Source of the DNA: Bradyrhizobium sp. AZCC 2176
Lineage (GTDB): Bacteria; Pseudomonadota; Alphaproteobacteria; Rhizobiales; Xanthobacteraceae
Reading direction: 5' to 3'
Length of the DNA: 64,000 nt
NCBI RefSeq assembly: GCF_036924645.1
Contig: NZ_JAZHRX010000001.1
Coordinates: forward strand, 3,623,501 to 3,687,500
Positions 27,885-35,842 of this stretch are shown piece after piece. The notes beneath the pieces were generated by a model. It saw only the letters and a program-made list of their open reading frames with translations. It searched no databases and was not told the origin of the DNA. The translations under genes and the position numbers were made by a program. Numbering within the stretch: position 1 is the first letter of the stretch; each line of letters begins with the position of its first letter.

Positions 27885-28637
27885 TTAGGCGCCGAAGCCG
27901 CCATCGACGTTCAGCACCGTGCCGGTCACGAACGAGGCTTCGGGACTCGCGAGGAACAGCACGCCGGCTGCGATTTCTTCCGGCTTGCCGAAGCGCTGCA
28001 GCGCGTGCTGCTTGCGCTGGAGGTCGGCGAAGTCGCGGTCGTCGTCCGGGTTCATGTCGGTGTCGATCGATCCCGGCTGCAGCACGTTGACGGTGATGCC
28101 GCGCGGCCCGAGGTCGCGCGCCGCGCCCTTGGTGTAACCGACGACCGCGGCCTTGGTGGCGGCATAATCGGCAAGGCCGGGGAACGAGGCGCGGGTTGCG
28201 ATATCGGAACCGATCGTGACGATTCGGCCGCCTTCGCCCATCAGCTTCGCCGCCGCGCGGATCGCGGCAATGACGCCGTGAACATTGACAGCGTCCTGCC
28301 GGGCCAATGCCGCTGTATCGGCGTTGGGATCGTCGACCGCGCCGCCGACGGCAACGCCGGCATTGTTGACGAGGATGTCGAGCCGGCCGAAATCCTTGGC
28401 GACGTTCTTCACCAGCTGGTCGACGTCGACGGAGGACGCCTGATCGGCCTTGTAAGCGCGGGCGTTGATGCCCTTGGCCTTCAACTCGGCGACGACGGCT
28501 TCCGCCTTATCGGGGGATGCCACGTAGCTGATCGCGACGTTGGCGCCTTCTCCCGCAAGGGCGCGGGCAGAGGCCGCGCCGATGCCGCGCGAACCGCCGG
28601 TGACGAGCGCTACCTTGCCTGAGAGCTTCTTGGTCAT
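27885..28637 (-). CDS. SDR family NAD(P)-dependent oxidoreductase
   Basis: 250 residues, classical short-chain dehydrogenase. The cofactor motif TGGSRGIG is at residues 13-20, NNAG near residue 91, and the catalytic YAATK near 160. It is the first gene of the SDR-pirin-wrbA operon, with 73 bases to the pirin start. The likely role is reduction of a carbonyl or quinone-derived substrate; specificity is not visible. Confidence 0.92.
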   Translation of the reverse strand: MTKKLSGKVALVTGGSRGIGAASARALAGEGANVAISYVASPDKAEAVVAELKAKGINARAYKADQASSVDVDQLVKNVAKDFGRLDILVNNAGVAVGGAVDDPNADTAALARQDAVNVHGVIAAIRAAAKLMGEGGRIVTIGSDIATRASFPGLADYAATKAAVVGYTKGAARDLGPRGITVNVLQPGSIDTDMNPDDDRDFADLQRKQHALQRFGKPEEIAAGVLFLASPEASFVTGTVLNVDGGFGA

Positions 28638-28702
28638 GGGATTTCTCCGTTGCTTGAATTCCGATGGCCACTGGATATGCCGTCCGGCGTGGTATAGAAA
28701 TA

Positions 28703-28726
28703 GAAACTATTGAAACTCATTGTTTC
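28703..28726. promoter_or_regulatory. Probable LysR operator in SDR/LysR intergenic region
   Basis: GAAAC at 28703-28707 and 28712-28716 are direct repeats nine bases apart, and the second pairs with GTTTC at 28722-28726 around TCATT. It lies in the 115-base gap between the divergent SDR operon and the LysR gene, where such regulators usually bind. Confidence 0.5.
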
Positions 28727-28752
28727 CAAAATTAGCCTTGGAGGCAGCCCGA

Positions 28753-29661
28753 ATGTCAAAGCTCCCGGATTTCGAGGCGCTCGCGATTTTCGCGAAAGTC
28801 GTGGAGTTACGGTCGTTTGCGGCGGCCGCGACCGAACTGGCACTGTCCAAGGCCACGGTGTCCAAGGCGGTCAGCCGACTCGAGCAGCGGCTGGGCGCGC
28901 GGCTGTTCAATCGCACCTCGCGGCGGCTGGCGCTGACCGATGCCGGGCAGAGGCTCGCCGAGCGCGCCGCGCGCCTGCTGGCCGATGGCGAGGACGCCGA
29001 GAACGAAGCGTTGTCGCAATCGATGGCGCCGCGCGGGCTGGTGCGGCTCGCGGTGCCGATGACGTTCGGGGTCAAAGCCGTGGCGCCGATCTTGCCGGAG
29101 TTTCTTAGCGCTTACCCGGAGGTCTCGATCGATCTTCATTTGAGCGACGCAACGGTGGACCTGATCGGCGAGGGTTTTGATGCCGGCTTGCGCATCGCGC
29201 GGCTGCCGGACTCTTCGCTGATCGCGCGGCGGCTGTGCGCGATGCCGCGCTACACCGTGGCGGCGCCATCCTATCTAAAGCGCCAGGGCAGGCCGACGCA
29301 TCCGATGCATCTCGCCCGGCACAAGTGCTTCGGCTACGCCTATCTCTCCACACCCGGCGTCTGGCACTACACCAACGCGGCCGGCGAGCAGGCCAGCGTG
29401 CGGCCTGCGGGCCAGCTCCGCGTCAACAATGGCGAGGCGCTGCTGCCGTCGGTCATTGCCGGGCTCGGCATCGCCGACCTGCCGGACTTCATCATCGGCG
29501 ACGCGATCGCCTCCGGCGACGTGGAGGTGATCCTGAAAGGCTGGCACCAGCCGGAAGGCGCCGTGCATCTGGTAACGCCGCCCGGCGGACCGCGGCCTGC
29601 GCGGGTCGAAGTGCTGGCGGAGTTCTTGGCGAAGCAGTTTTCGAAGGCGAAGAAGCGGTGA
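28753..29661 (+). CDS. LysR-family transcriptional regulator
   Basis: 302 residues. The N-terminal winged helix-turn-helix reads DFEALAIFAKVVELRSFAAAATELALSKATVSKAVSRLEQRLGARLFNRTSRRLALT; the rest is a substrate-binding fold of the AaeR/DmlR subgroup. The ATG at 28753 has GGAGG nine bases upstream, and an upstream in-frame start lacks one. Divergent from the SDR-pirin-wrbA operon, which it probably controls together with its own gene. The inducer is unknown. Confidence 0.92.
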   Translation: MSKLPDFEALAIFAKVVELRSFAAAATELALSKATVSKAVSRLEQRLGARLFNRTSRRLALTDAGQRLAERAARLLADGEDAENEALSQSMAPRGLVRLAVPMTFGVKAVAPILPEFLSAYPEVSIDLHLSDATVDLIGEGFDAGLRIARLPDSSLIARRLCAMPRYTVAAPSYLKRQGRPTHPMHLARHKCFGYAYLSTPGVWHYTNAAGEQASVRPAGQLRVNNGEALLPSVIAGLGIADLPDFIIGDAIASGDVEVILKGWHQPEGAVHLVTPPGGPRPARVEVLAEFLAKQFSKAKKR

Positions 29662-29667
29662 GGTCTT

Positions 29668-29786
29668 GTAGGGTGGGCAAAGCGAAGCGTGCCCACCGAT
29701 GACGCGCACGGACGGAAATTCGCTCAACGCACGCGATGAGCGCCAAGGCCGAAGAATGGTGGGCACGCTGCGCTTTGCCACCCTAC
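29668..29786. repeat. 119-base composite inverted repeat (GGTGGGCA family)
   Basis: Outer arms GTAGGGTGGGCAAAGCG (29668-29684) and CGCTTTGCCACCCTAC (29771-29786) are near-perfect inverted copies, each with an inner GTGCCCACC or GGTGGGCAC. It begins seven bases after the LysR stop. It is a larger relative of the repeat at 25057-25122. Confidence 0.8.
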
Positions 29787-29845
29787 CGTTTGAGGCTAGG
29801 CTGCCCCCAAACAATCAAAACAAAAGCACCGGGGAGAAACTACCA

Positions 29846-30835
29846 ATGAACCGCCGCGAACTCCTGAAAGCCGCCGCCGCACTGCCGCTTGCGCAAACCG
29901 CGCTCTCCAACGCCGCGTTCGCTCAAAGTCCATACCCCTCGCGCAACATCACCATGATCGTGCCGTTTCCGCCCGGCGGCCAGGCCGATCTGGCGGCGCG
30001 TCCGATTGCCCAGGCGCTGGAGCGGATTCTCGGCAAGCCCGTGATTGTCGATAACCGCGCCGGTGGTGGCGGTGGATCGGTCGGCAATGCGGCGGCGGCG
30101 CGCGCCGAGCCCGACGGCCATACGCTGCTAATGACGCTGTCCTCGCTCGCCGTGCTGCCGGAAGCCGACCGGCTGTTCGACCGCCCGGTGGCGTATGAGG
30201 TCTCGCAGTTCGCGCCGATCGCACGCGTGCTCGCCGATCCGACGCTCTTGGCAGTGCCGGCTTCGGCGCCGTGGAAGACGCTGCAGGAATTCGTCGACGA
30301 TGCGAAGAAGCGTCCCGGGCAAATTCCCTACGGCTCGTCCGGTCCCTACGGCACGCTGCATGTGGCGATGGAAATGTTCGCGGCGAGCGCCGGCATCAAA
30401 CTGTTGCACGTTCCGTTTCGCGGCGCCGGGCCGGCGCTGACCGCGCTGTTGAGCGGCACCGTACAGGCGATGGCATCCGCACCGGGTACGCTGAAGCAGC
30501 AGGTCGATGACGGCAAGATGCGCGTGCTTGCCAACTGGGGCGCCGAACGCGTCAAGAGTTTCCCCGATCTGCCGACCTTCAGAGAGCTCGGCTACAGGGA
30601 CGTCGAGTTCTACATCTGGGCCGGACTGTTCGCGCAGGTAGCCTTGCCGGCGCCTATCATGACGCAGTTGCGTGAAGCGATGGCGCAAGCGGTGAAGGCG
30701 CCGGAGGTGGTCAAGACTTTCGAAACCGCCGGAAGCCCGGTCGCCTATCAGGACGCCCCCGAGTTTGCGAAGTTCGTTGCGGAAGACAGCGCGCGGCTGG
30801 TCGCGGCGGTGAAGAAGATCGGCAAGGTGGAGTAG
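29846..30835 (+). CDS. Bug/TctC-family tripartite tricarboxylate transporter solute-binding protein
   Basis: 329 residues. The signal sequence MNRRELLKAAAALPLAQTA has an RR-x-x-LK core, so export may be by the Tat route. The mature part has the family motifs IVPFPPGGQADLAARPIAQ, VIVDNRAGGGG and PFRGAGPALTALLSG. It binds a small carboxylate or similar ligand in the periplasm. No TctA/TctB membrane genes are adjacent, which is usual for the expanded Bug family. ATG 29846 follows GGGGAGA by eight bases. Confidence 0.92.
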   Translation: MNRRELLKAAAALPLAQTALSNAAFAQSPYPSRNITMIVPFPPGGQADLAARPIAQALERILGKPVIVDNRAGGGGGSVGNAAAARAEPDGHTLLMTLSSLAVLPEADRLFDRPVAYEVSQFAPIARVLADPTLLAVPASAPWKTLQEFVDDAKKRPGQIPYGSSGPYGTLHVAMEMFAASAGIKLLHVPFRGAGPALTALLSGTVQAMASAPGTLKQQVDDGKMRVLANWGAERVKSFPDLPTFRELGYRDVEFYIWAGLFAQVALPAPIMTQLREAMAQAVKAPEVVKTFETAGSPVAYQDAPEFAKFVAEDSARLVAAVKKIGKVE

Positions 30836-30960
30836 CGGAACCCGCTTCACGTTTTTTTGTTCGCACTAACGTCGCGTGGCCGCATTCACTCGGCAGGCTG
30901 AACGCTGCCGCCGCGCGGAGTTCCGCGCCAACTCGAAGATCGAAAGAAAGGACTTGATCC

Positions 30961-31314
30961 ATGCAAACGCAACGGATTGTCCTGGGCCTTGCCGTTGCGA
31001 TCGCCGGCATTGGCGCTGTCGTCCCCGCATCTGCCCAGGAATATCGCGGAACCTGGGAACAGCAGATGGCCTGCACCCCCGACGTCTGGCGGCTCTGCGG
31101 CGACCAGATCCCCGATGTCAATCGGATCGTGGCCTGCTTGCGGCAGAACACGCCGCAGCTCTCCAGTGGTTGCCGCGCGGTATTCGAATCGCAGGCCAAT
31201 GCACAGCAGCAGCGTGTGCCGCAGCAGACGGTGCCTCGTTCGCGCACGCCGCAACAAGTGCAGCCGCAGGCCGTGCGGCCCCAGCCGCGACCGTTCTATG
31301 AGGAAGACGAATAG
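30961..31314 (+). CDS. Secreted cysteine-rich protein with Gln/Pro-rich tail
   Basis: 117 residues. A signal peptide ends near PASAQ (residue 26). The mature domain has four cysteines (38, 46, 59, 71) in the pattern CTPDVWRLCGDQIPDVNRIVACL ... SGCRAVF, like the single cysteine-rich repeat found in many rhizobial secreted proteins and related to the GLG1 repeat. The tail from about residue 78 is rich in Gln, Pro and Arg and ends EEDE. Its 3' end overlaps the convergent YbaK gene by 19 bases. Function unknown. Confidence 0.75.
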   Translation: MQTQRIVLGLAVAIAGIGAVVPASAQEYRGTWEQQMACTPDVWRLCGDQIPDVNRIVACLRQNTPQLSSGCRAVFESQANAQQQRVPQQTVPRSRTPQQVQPQAVRPQPRPFYEEDE

Positions 31315-31796
31315 GCCGGCGCTTCAGGCACGCGCCTGTGCTCGCAGACGTCGACCCATTCGGCCGACGTCAGTTCCGCCATGCGCGCGGGCGTGATTTT
31401 CACCGCGCTGTGAGTCGAGCCCGCGGCCGGCACCACGATGTCGAATGCCTTCAGCGATACGTCGCAATAGACCGGCAGCGGCGTCTTCAATCCGAACGGA
31501 CAGACGCCGCCGACTTCGTGTCCGGTGATCTCGGCGACTTCCTCGAGGCCGAGCATCTTGGGCTTGCCCCCGAACAGCGTCTTGACCTTCTTGTTGTCCA
31601 TCCGCGACGTGCCGGCGGCCACGATCAGCACCACGCGCTCGCCGATCCGCAAGCTCAGCGTTTTTGCAATCCGCGCCGGCTCGACGCCGTAGGCTTCGGC
31701 GGCCAACGCGACAGTGGCGGAACTGATCTGGGATTCGATCACGGCGATATCGGGCGCCTTTTCTGCGAAGAAGGCGCGGACGGACTCAAGACTCAT
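31296..31796 (-). CDS. YbaK/EbsC-family aminoacyl-tRNA deacylase-like protein
   Basis: 166 residues. The fold is shown by ARIAKTLSLRIGERVVLIVAAGTSRMDNKKVKTLFG, with the conserved lysine of the editing site, and by GHEVGGVCPFGLKTPLPVYCD. Family members hydrolyse mischarged tRNAs such as Cys- or Ala-tRNA(Pro). The ATG at 31796 lies one base after the stop of the dehalogenase gene, so translation is coupled. Confidence 0.88.
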   Translation of the reverse strand: MSLESVRAFFAEKAPDIAVIESQISSATVALAAEAYGVEPARIAKTLSLRIGERVVLIVAAGTSRMDNKKVKTLFGGKPKMLGLEEVAEITGHEVGGVCPFGLKTPLPVYCDVSLKAFDIVVPAAGSTHSAVKITPARMAELTSAEWVDVCEHRRVPEAPAYSSSS

Positions 31797-31797
31797 T

Positions 31798-32544
31798 TCA
31801 GGACCTTTGGGCAGACACCAGGGCGGGAAGCTCGGCGAGACTGTGGATGCGGTGATCGGGCGCGACGCCAAGTTCATCCATCTGGGTGCGCAACGCCCAA
31901 AACATCGTCAATGGCGGCAGCGTCTCGCTTTCGAGGCAGGCCAGCGCCATCGCTTCCGGTGTCACCCGCTCGATCCAGGCGACGTTGAGCCCGAACGCCT
32001 TGGCGCCGCAGGCGTCCCACGGATTGGCTGATATAAATAGCACTTCGGCGGGCGGCACGTGCAGCACCTCCTCGATCAGCATGTAGGCTTCGGGGCTGGG
32101 CTTGAAAATCTTTTTGGCATCGACGCTGATGACCGCATCGAGCACGCGGTCGAGCCCGCTGTTGCGCACCAGGGCGTCCAGCATGTCAGGGCTGCCGTTG
32201 GACAGGATCGCGAGTTTCCGATCTTTCACCGCCGAAAGCGTCGCCAGCGCATCCGGATAGAGTTCGAGATGCAGATATTTGTCGATGATGCGCGCGAAAG
32301 CATCGTCGTCATATTGCAGCCCGAGGCTGCCAAGCGTGTACGCCAGCGAGTCGCGCGTCACTTCGGAGAAATCCCGATAGTGCCGCATCAGCGAGCGCAG
32401 CCAGGTGTATTCGAGTTGCTTGATGCGCCAGACCTGGGTGATGATTTCGCCGTAGCCGGGGAACGCGTCCTCGGTGACATCGGCCACCGACTGAATGTCG
32501 TAAAGCGTGCCATAGGCGTCGAAGACAATTGCTTTGATGGTCAC
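31798..32544 (-). CDS. Haloacid dehalogenase type II
   Basis: 248 residues from the GTG at 32544. The full catalytic set of L-2-haloacid dehalogenases is visible: nucleophile Asp9 in VFDAYGTLYD, the Arg of WRIKQLEYTWLR, the Ser of LSNGSPDML, the Lys and Tyr of KIFKPSPEAYML, and the Ser-Asn-Asp of SANPWDACGAKAFG. It would hydrolyse short 2-halocarboxylic acids to 2-hydroxyacids. A longer frame starts at 32604 but overlaps the upstream hydrolase. It sits between a dienelactone-hydrolase-like gene and YbaK in one operon. Confidence 0.9.
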   Translation of the reverse strand: MTIKAIVFDAYGTLYDIQSVADVTEDAFPGYGEIITQVWRIKQLEYTWLRSLMRHYRDFSEVTRDSLAYTLGSLGLQYDDDAFARIIDKYLHLELYPDALATLSAVKDRKLAILSNGSPDMLDALVRNSGLDRVLDAVISVDAKKIFKPSPEAYMLIEEVLHVPPAEVLFISANPWDACGAKAFGLNVAWIERVTPEAMALACLESETLPPLTMFWALRTQMDELGVAPDHRIHSLAELPALVSAQRS

Positions 32545-32566
32545 CGAGCGTACCCTTTGTTCTGGC

Positions 32567-33394
32567 CTACTCTTTGTAGCCGATCGTCGCGTCGAGAAAC
32601 TCATGCAGCGCCACGGCCGCTTGATCCGCCGCCGATTGGTTGAATTCGAAATGATGACCCGAGGTTTCCATCGGGGTCTTCAGGCTCGGCGCGTCGAATG
32701 CGTGATAGGCGTCGGGATACACGACGAGTTTGATCGGAATGTCGCGGTCCTTCCGGCGCGATATCCCCCAGCCGTCGCGTCCGGCCACCATGTTGCGGCA
32801 CTCTTCCGCCGAATTCAAATCGTCGCGTTCGCCGATCAGGATCAGCGTGGGGACGGTCAGGTCGCCCTTCAATCCTGCGCAAGGCGGGTAGAACGCAACC
32901 GCGGCGTGGAATTTGTCCGCCGAGCCTTGCTCGATCGCGCCGCGTTCGACTGCGGCGAGAACCGACAGGCCGCCCCGCGAGAATCCGACGGCGGCAATGC
33001 GCGCGGGATCGATCGACGGATGCTGCGCCAGAAATTTCAGGGCCCGGTAGGCGTCGAAGTTGAAATCCTTGGAAGCGCTGTCGCGGCAGTTTTTGACGCC
33101 CCGCGGACCAAAGCTATCGACCGAGAGCGTTGCATAGCTCCAGGACGCGATCCGCTTGCCCCAACGTTCGTCGATGTGCCGCCAGTTTCCGTTGCAGCCA
33201 TGCAGCAGGATGACTGCAGGCGAGGGACCCGTGCCGAGCGGACGTCTCAGATACCCCTGCAGTGGATGCGAACTCGCCAGCGGCGTTTCGAGTTCAACGG
33301 TGGTGCCGCCGGACTGAGATCGAGCCATCGGACATCCGAGCGCATGTCCGATCAAGAATGCACTTGTGAAGACAGCGATTTTGGCGAGCTTCAT
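32567..33394 (-). CDS. Secreted dienelactone hydrolase family protein
   Basis: 275 residues with a signal peptide (hydrophobic stretch to about residue 25). The alpha/beta-hydrolase core has an oxyanion region VILLHGCNGNWRHIDERWG, nucleophile elbow VGFSRGG, an acid region GERDDLNSAEEC and the catalytic His of YPDAYHAFDAP. First of three genes on the minus strand; the dehalogenase starts 22 bases after its stop. A GTG one codon upstream (33397) is an alternative start. Substrate unknown. Confidence 0.88.
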   Translation of the reverse strand: MKLAKIAVFTSAFLIGHALGCPMARSQSGGTTVELETPLASSHPLQGYLRRPLGTGPSPAVILLHGCNGNWRHIDERWGKRIASWSYATLSVDSFGPRGVKNCRDSASKDFNFDAYRALKFLAQHPSIDPARIAAVGFSRGGLSVLAAVERGAIEQGSADKFHAAVAFYPPCAGLKGDLTVPTLILIGERDDLNSAEECRNMVAGRDGWGISRRKDRDIPIKLVVYPDAYHAFDAPSLKTPMETSGHHFEFNQSAADQAAVALHEFLDATIGYKE

Positions 33395-33443
33395 CACGCA
33401 CCACTATCTTCGCTCTACGGCCCGCCGCCCCGGCGAAGCTAAC

Positions 33444-34328
33444 TTATATACCCAAAATCTTCCGCGCGTTGGCCTTCAATACTTTGGGCCGGATCTCCTC
33501 GCGGATGTCGAGTTTTGCAAAATCCGCCAGCCAGCGGTCCGGCGTGATCACCGGCCAGTCCGAGCCGAACAGCATCTTGTCCTGCAAAATCGAGTTGATG
33601 TAGCGCACCAGGATCGGCGGAAAATATTTCGGCGACCAGCCGGAGAGGTCGATATAGACGTTCGGCTTGTGGGTTGCGACCGATAGCGCCTCTTCCTGCC
33701 AGGGGAAGGAGGGATGCGCGAGGATAATCTTCAGGTCGGGGAAATCCGCGGCGACATCGTCCATATACATCGGGTTGGAATATTTCAGCCGCATCCCCAT
33801 GCCGCCGGGCATGCCCGAGCCGACGCCGGTTTGGCCGGTATGAAACAGCGCGATTGCGCCGCCGTCATTGATCGCTTCATAGAGCGGATAGGCCATGCGG
33901 TCGTTGGCATAGAAACCCTGCATGGTCGGGTGGAATTTGAAGCCGCGGACGCCGTATTCCTCCATCAGCTTCTTTGCCTCGCGCACGCCGAGCTTGCCCT
34001 TGTGCGGATCGATCGAGACGAAGGGGATCAGGACGTCGAGATTGTCGGACGCCACTTCCAGCATTTCGTAATTGTTGTAGCGGCGGAAACCGGTCTCGCG
34101 TTCGGCATCGACCGGGAAGATCACGGCCGCAATGTTCTTGGAGCGGTAATAGGCCGCGGTTTCCGGCACGGTCGGCGGATGCTTGTGCGGCGATTTGAAA
34201 TATTCCGCCATGCGCTCCTGGAAGTCGTCATAGCCGTCGTCGCCATGCAGGCCGCAGGGCTCTTCGGCGTGGGTGTGGATGTCGATCGCGACCACTTTCT
34301 CGATATCGGGCAGCTTGAGCTTGGGCAT
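33444..34328 (-). CDS. Amidohydrolase family protein (ACMSD-like)
   Basis: 294 residues, TIM-barrel metal-dependent hydrolase of the amidohydrolase-2 group. The N-terminal metal motif is AIDIHTHAE with His18 and His20; GFKFHPTMQGFY, LAHPSFPWQEEAL and LFGSDWPVITP supply the remaining metal and catalytic positions. Relatives decarboxylate or hydrolyse aromatic and lactone substrates. It is divergent from two MaoC-type hydratase genes, suggesting one catabolic unit. Confidence 0.88.
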   Translation of the reverse strand: MPKLKLPDIEKVVAIDIHTHAEEPCGLHGDDGYDDFQERMAEYFKSPHKHPPTVPETAAYYRSKNIAAVIFPVDAERETGFRRYNNYEMLEVASDNLDVLIPFVSIDPHKGKLGVREAKKLMEEYGVRGFKFHPTMQGFYANDRMAYPLYEAINDGGAIALFHTGQTGVGSGMPGGMGMRLKYSNPMYMDDVAADFPDLKIILAHPSFPWQEEALSVATHKPNVYIDLSGWSPKYFPPILVRYINSILQDKMLFGSDWPVITPDRWLADFAKLDIREEIRPKVLKANARKILGI

Positions 34329-34371
34329 CTGAGGTTTCCCACCGGCTTGATTTTTGGGTCTGGAAAATTGA

Positions 34372-34384
34372 TTATACTATATAA
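34372..34384. promoter_or_regulatory. Palindrome TTATA-N3-TATAA, possible operator
   Basis: An AT-rich 13-base palindrome in the 106-base gap between the divergent amidohydrolase and MaoC genes. It contains or overlaps -10-like sequence for both directions and could bind a GntR, MarR or TetR-type regulator; no such gene is next to it. Confidence 0.4.
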
Positions 34385-34434
34385 CGAATTCCGCAAGGCG
34401 GCAGAAACAAAAGGCGGAAAATAAGGGAGTGGAC

Positions 34435-34911
34435 ATGGCGCAGGCCGAGGCTTTCGAAACCGATTTCTGGAAAGACGCCAATCTGCGCAAGGTCTGGGAC
34501 GACATCGTCCCCGGCGAGCCGCGCAAGACCATCCCGTACACGCTGACGAAAGAGGCGATCGAACTGTACTGCAAATCGGTCGGCGAGGATCACCCGATCT
34601 ATTTCGATGAAGCCTATGCCAAGACCACCCGCTATGGCGGGCTGATCGCGCCGCCCTCGATCCACATCCTCCTGATGTTCTCCTGCACGCCGGCCGACGA
34701 CTGGATGCGCTCGCCCGGCACCGTCAATGCCGGACAGTCCTGGAGCTACAACATTCCGGCGCGGCCCAACGACGTCATCACCTTGCAGGCCCGCGCGCTC
34801 GACAAGTTCATCAAGCGCGAGCGGCTGTTCGTGGTGCACGACAATGTCTTCTTCAACCAGAAGGGCGAGGTAATCTGTTCCGGCCGCGGCTGGACGATTC
34901 GGCCAATGTGA
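34435..34911 (+). CDS. MaoC-like dehydratase (FAS1-type N-terminal hot-dog domain)
   Basis: 158 residues. A hot-dog fold with the AIELYCKSVGEDHPIYFDEAYAKTTRYGGLIAPPSI segment resembles the N-terminal half of MaoC-type enoyl/hydroxyacyl-CoA hydratases. AGGGAG lies five bases before the ATG at 34435; a GTG two codons upstream is less likely. It probably forms a heterodimer with the product of the next gene, 14 bases downstream, which has the hydratase motif. Confidence 0.88.
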   Translation: MAQAEAFETDFWKDANLRKVWDDIVPGEPRKTIPYTLTKEAIELYCKSVGEDHPIYFDEAYAKTTRYGGLIAPPSIHILLMFSCTPADDWMRSPGTVNAGQSWSYNIPARPNDVITLQARALDKFIKRERLFVVHDNVFFNQKGEVICSGRGWTIRPM

Positions 34912-34925
34912 GAGGAGAGCGATCC

Positions 34926-35375
34926 ATGACGACCACGTTCGACAATCTCTCCGCCGGTGACGTCATCGACGGCCCGAAATTCGCGGTCTCACGCGAATCT
35001 ATCCGCCTGTTCTGCGATGCCTCGCTCGACTACAACCCGCTGCATCTCGACGACGACTATATGAAGGGCAATTTCGGCAAGACCAATTTCGGCGGCATCA
35101 TCATGCACGGCATGAACAATTTCGGGTTGATCTCCCGAATGATCACCGATTGGGCCTGCCCCGCCGGCGCGGTCCACCGGCGGTTGGAGACGCGGTGGGT
35201 CAAGCCGGTCCGGCCCGGCGATACCATCCAGCCCACAGGGATCATCAAAGCCAAGCAGACGACTAAAAAATCCCGCTGGGTTTTGATCGATGTGGTGGTG
35301 AAGAACCAGCTTGCGGAAAAGGTCGCGACCGGCGAGGCCCTGGTCGAATTCCCGCGCGACCTGTTTTGCCAGTGA
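34926..35375 (+). CDS. MaoC-like hydratase (catalytic hot-dog subunit)
   Basis: 149 residues. The hydratase signature DASLDYNPLHLDDDY holds the catalytic Asp/His pair, followed by FGGIIMHGMNNFG. Paired with the gene at 34435 it would form a two-subunit (R)-specific enoyl-CoA-hydratase-like enzyme. A strong AGAGGAG site precedes ATG 34926; the frame opens further upstream with a GTG that overlaps the previous stop region. Confidence 0.88.
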   Translation: MTTTFDNLSAGDVIDGPKFAVSRESIRLFCDASLDYNPLHLDDDYMKGNFGKTNFGGIIMHGMNNFGLISRMITDWACPAGAVHRRLETRWVKPVRPGDTIQPTGIIKAKQTTKKSRWVLIDVVVKNQLAEKVATGEALVEFPRDLFCQ

Positions 35376-35456
35376 TTCCGATGAGTTCTGCGAAAGCGAT
35401 GGCTGACAGCGAGCAGCTATCAATCGACCCGGCGTTAGGTCCGGAACGGGACAGAT

Positions 35457-35474
35457 GGGCCCGAAAACGGGCCC
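35457..35474. terminator. Perfect hairpin after MaoC pair
   Basis: GGGCCCG, AAAA, CGGGCCC: seven-base perfect stem with a four-base loop, 82 bases after the MaoC stop. There is no following T-run, so it may be a weak or factor-assisted terminator. Confidence 0.45.
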
Positions 35475-35621
35475 ATTCCGATTGACATCCGGTCCCGCCA
35501 TGGCTTAGAAACCGCCCAATCCCGGGCGGTAGGCCGCTTTCGGGATAAATCCCATTTTGCCACTTTCGGGTAGCTCAGGTTCGGCCTTCAACACGGCCTT
35601 TCAAAGCATCAGGATTGTCCC

Positions 35622-35747
35622 ATGAAGGTCCGTAACTCATTGAAATCGCTGCGTGGTCGCCACCGCAACAATCGTCTGGTCCGCCGCAAGGGCCGGGTTT
35701 ACGTGATCAACAAGGTGCAGCGCCGCTTCAAGGCCCGCCAGGGTTAA
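35622..35747 (+). CDS. rpmJ: 50S ribosomal protein L36
   Basis: A 41-residue basic protein, [20 protein letters not shown] followed by [21 protein letters not shown], identical in pattern to alphaproteobacterial L36. It lacks the four zinc-binding residues of the classical form (a C-minus L36). It is a part of the large subunit near the peptidyl transferase region. It stands alone, outside a ribosomal operon, as is usual in this group. Confidence 0.95.
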   Translation: MKVRNSLKSLRGRHRNNRLVRRKGRVYVINKVQRRFKARQG

Positions 35748-35842
35748 GCCCCAAGGCGCCTAGCCGGCTTTTCTTGCTCGTTTCACAGGTCTTTGACGAC
35801 GTGCCGCTTTGCGGCGCGATTTTGCGCGTCTAGACTTGGTCC

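Noticed and set aside
25057..29786. Repeats as a CRISPR array or transposon ends
   Set aside because: Only two or three unequal copies kilobases apart, no regular spacers, no transposase between them.
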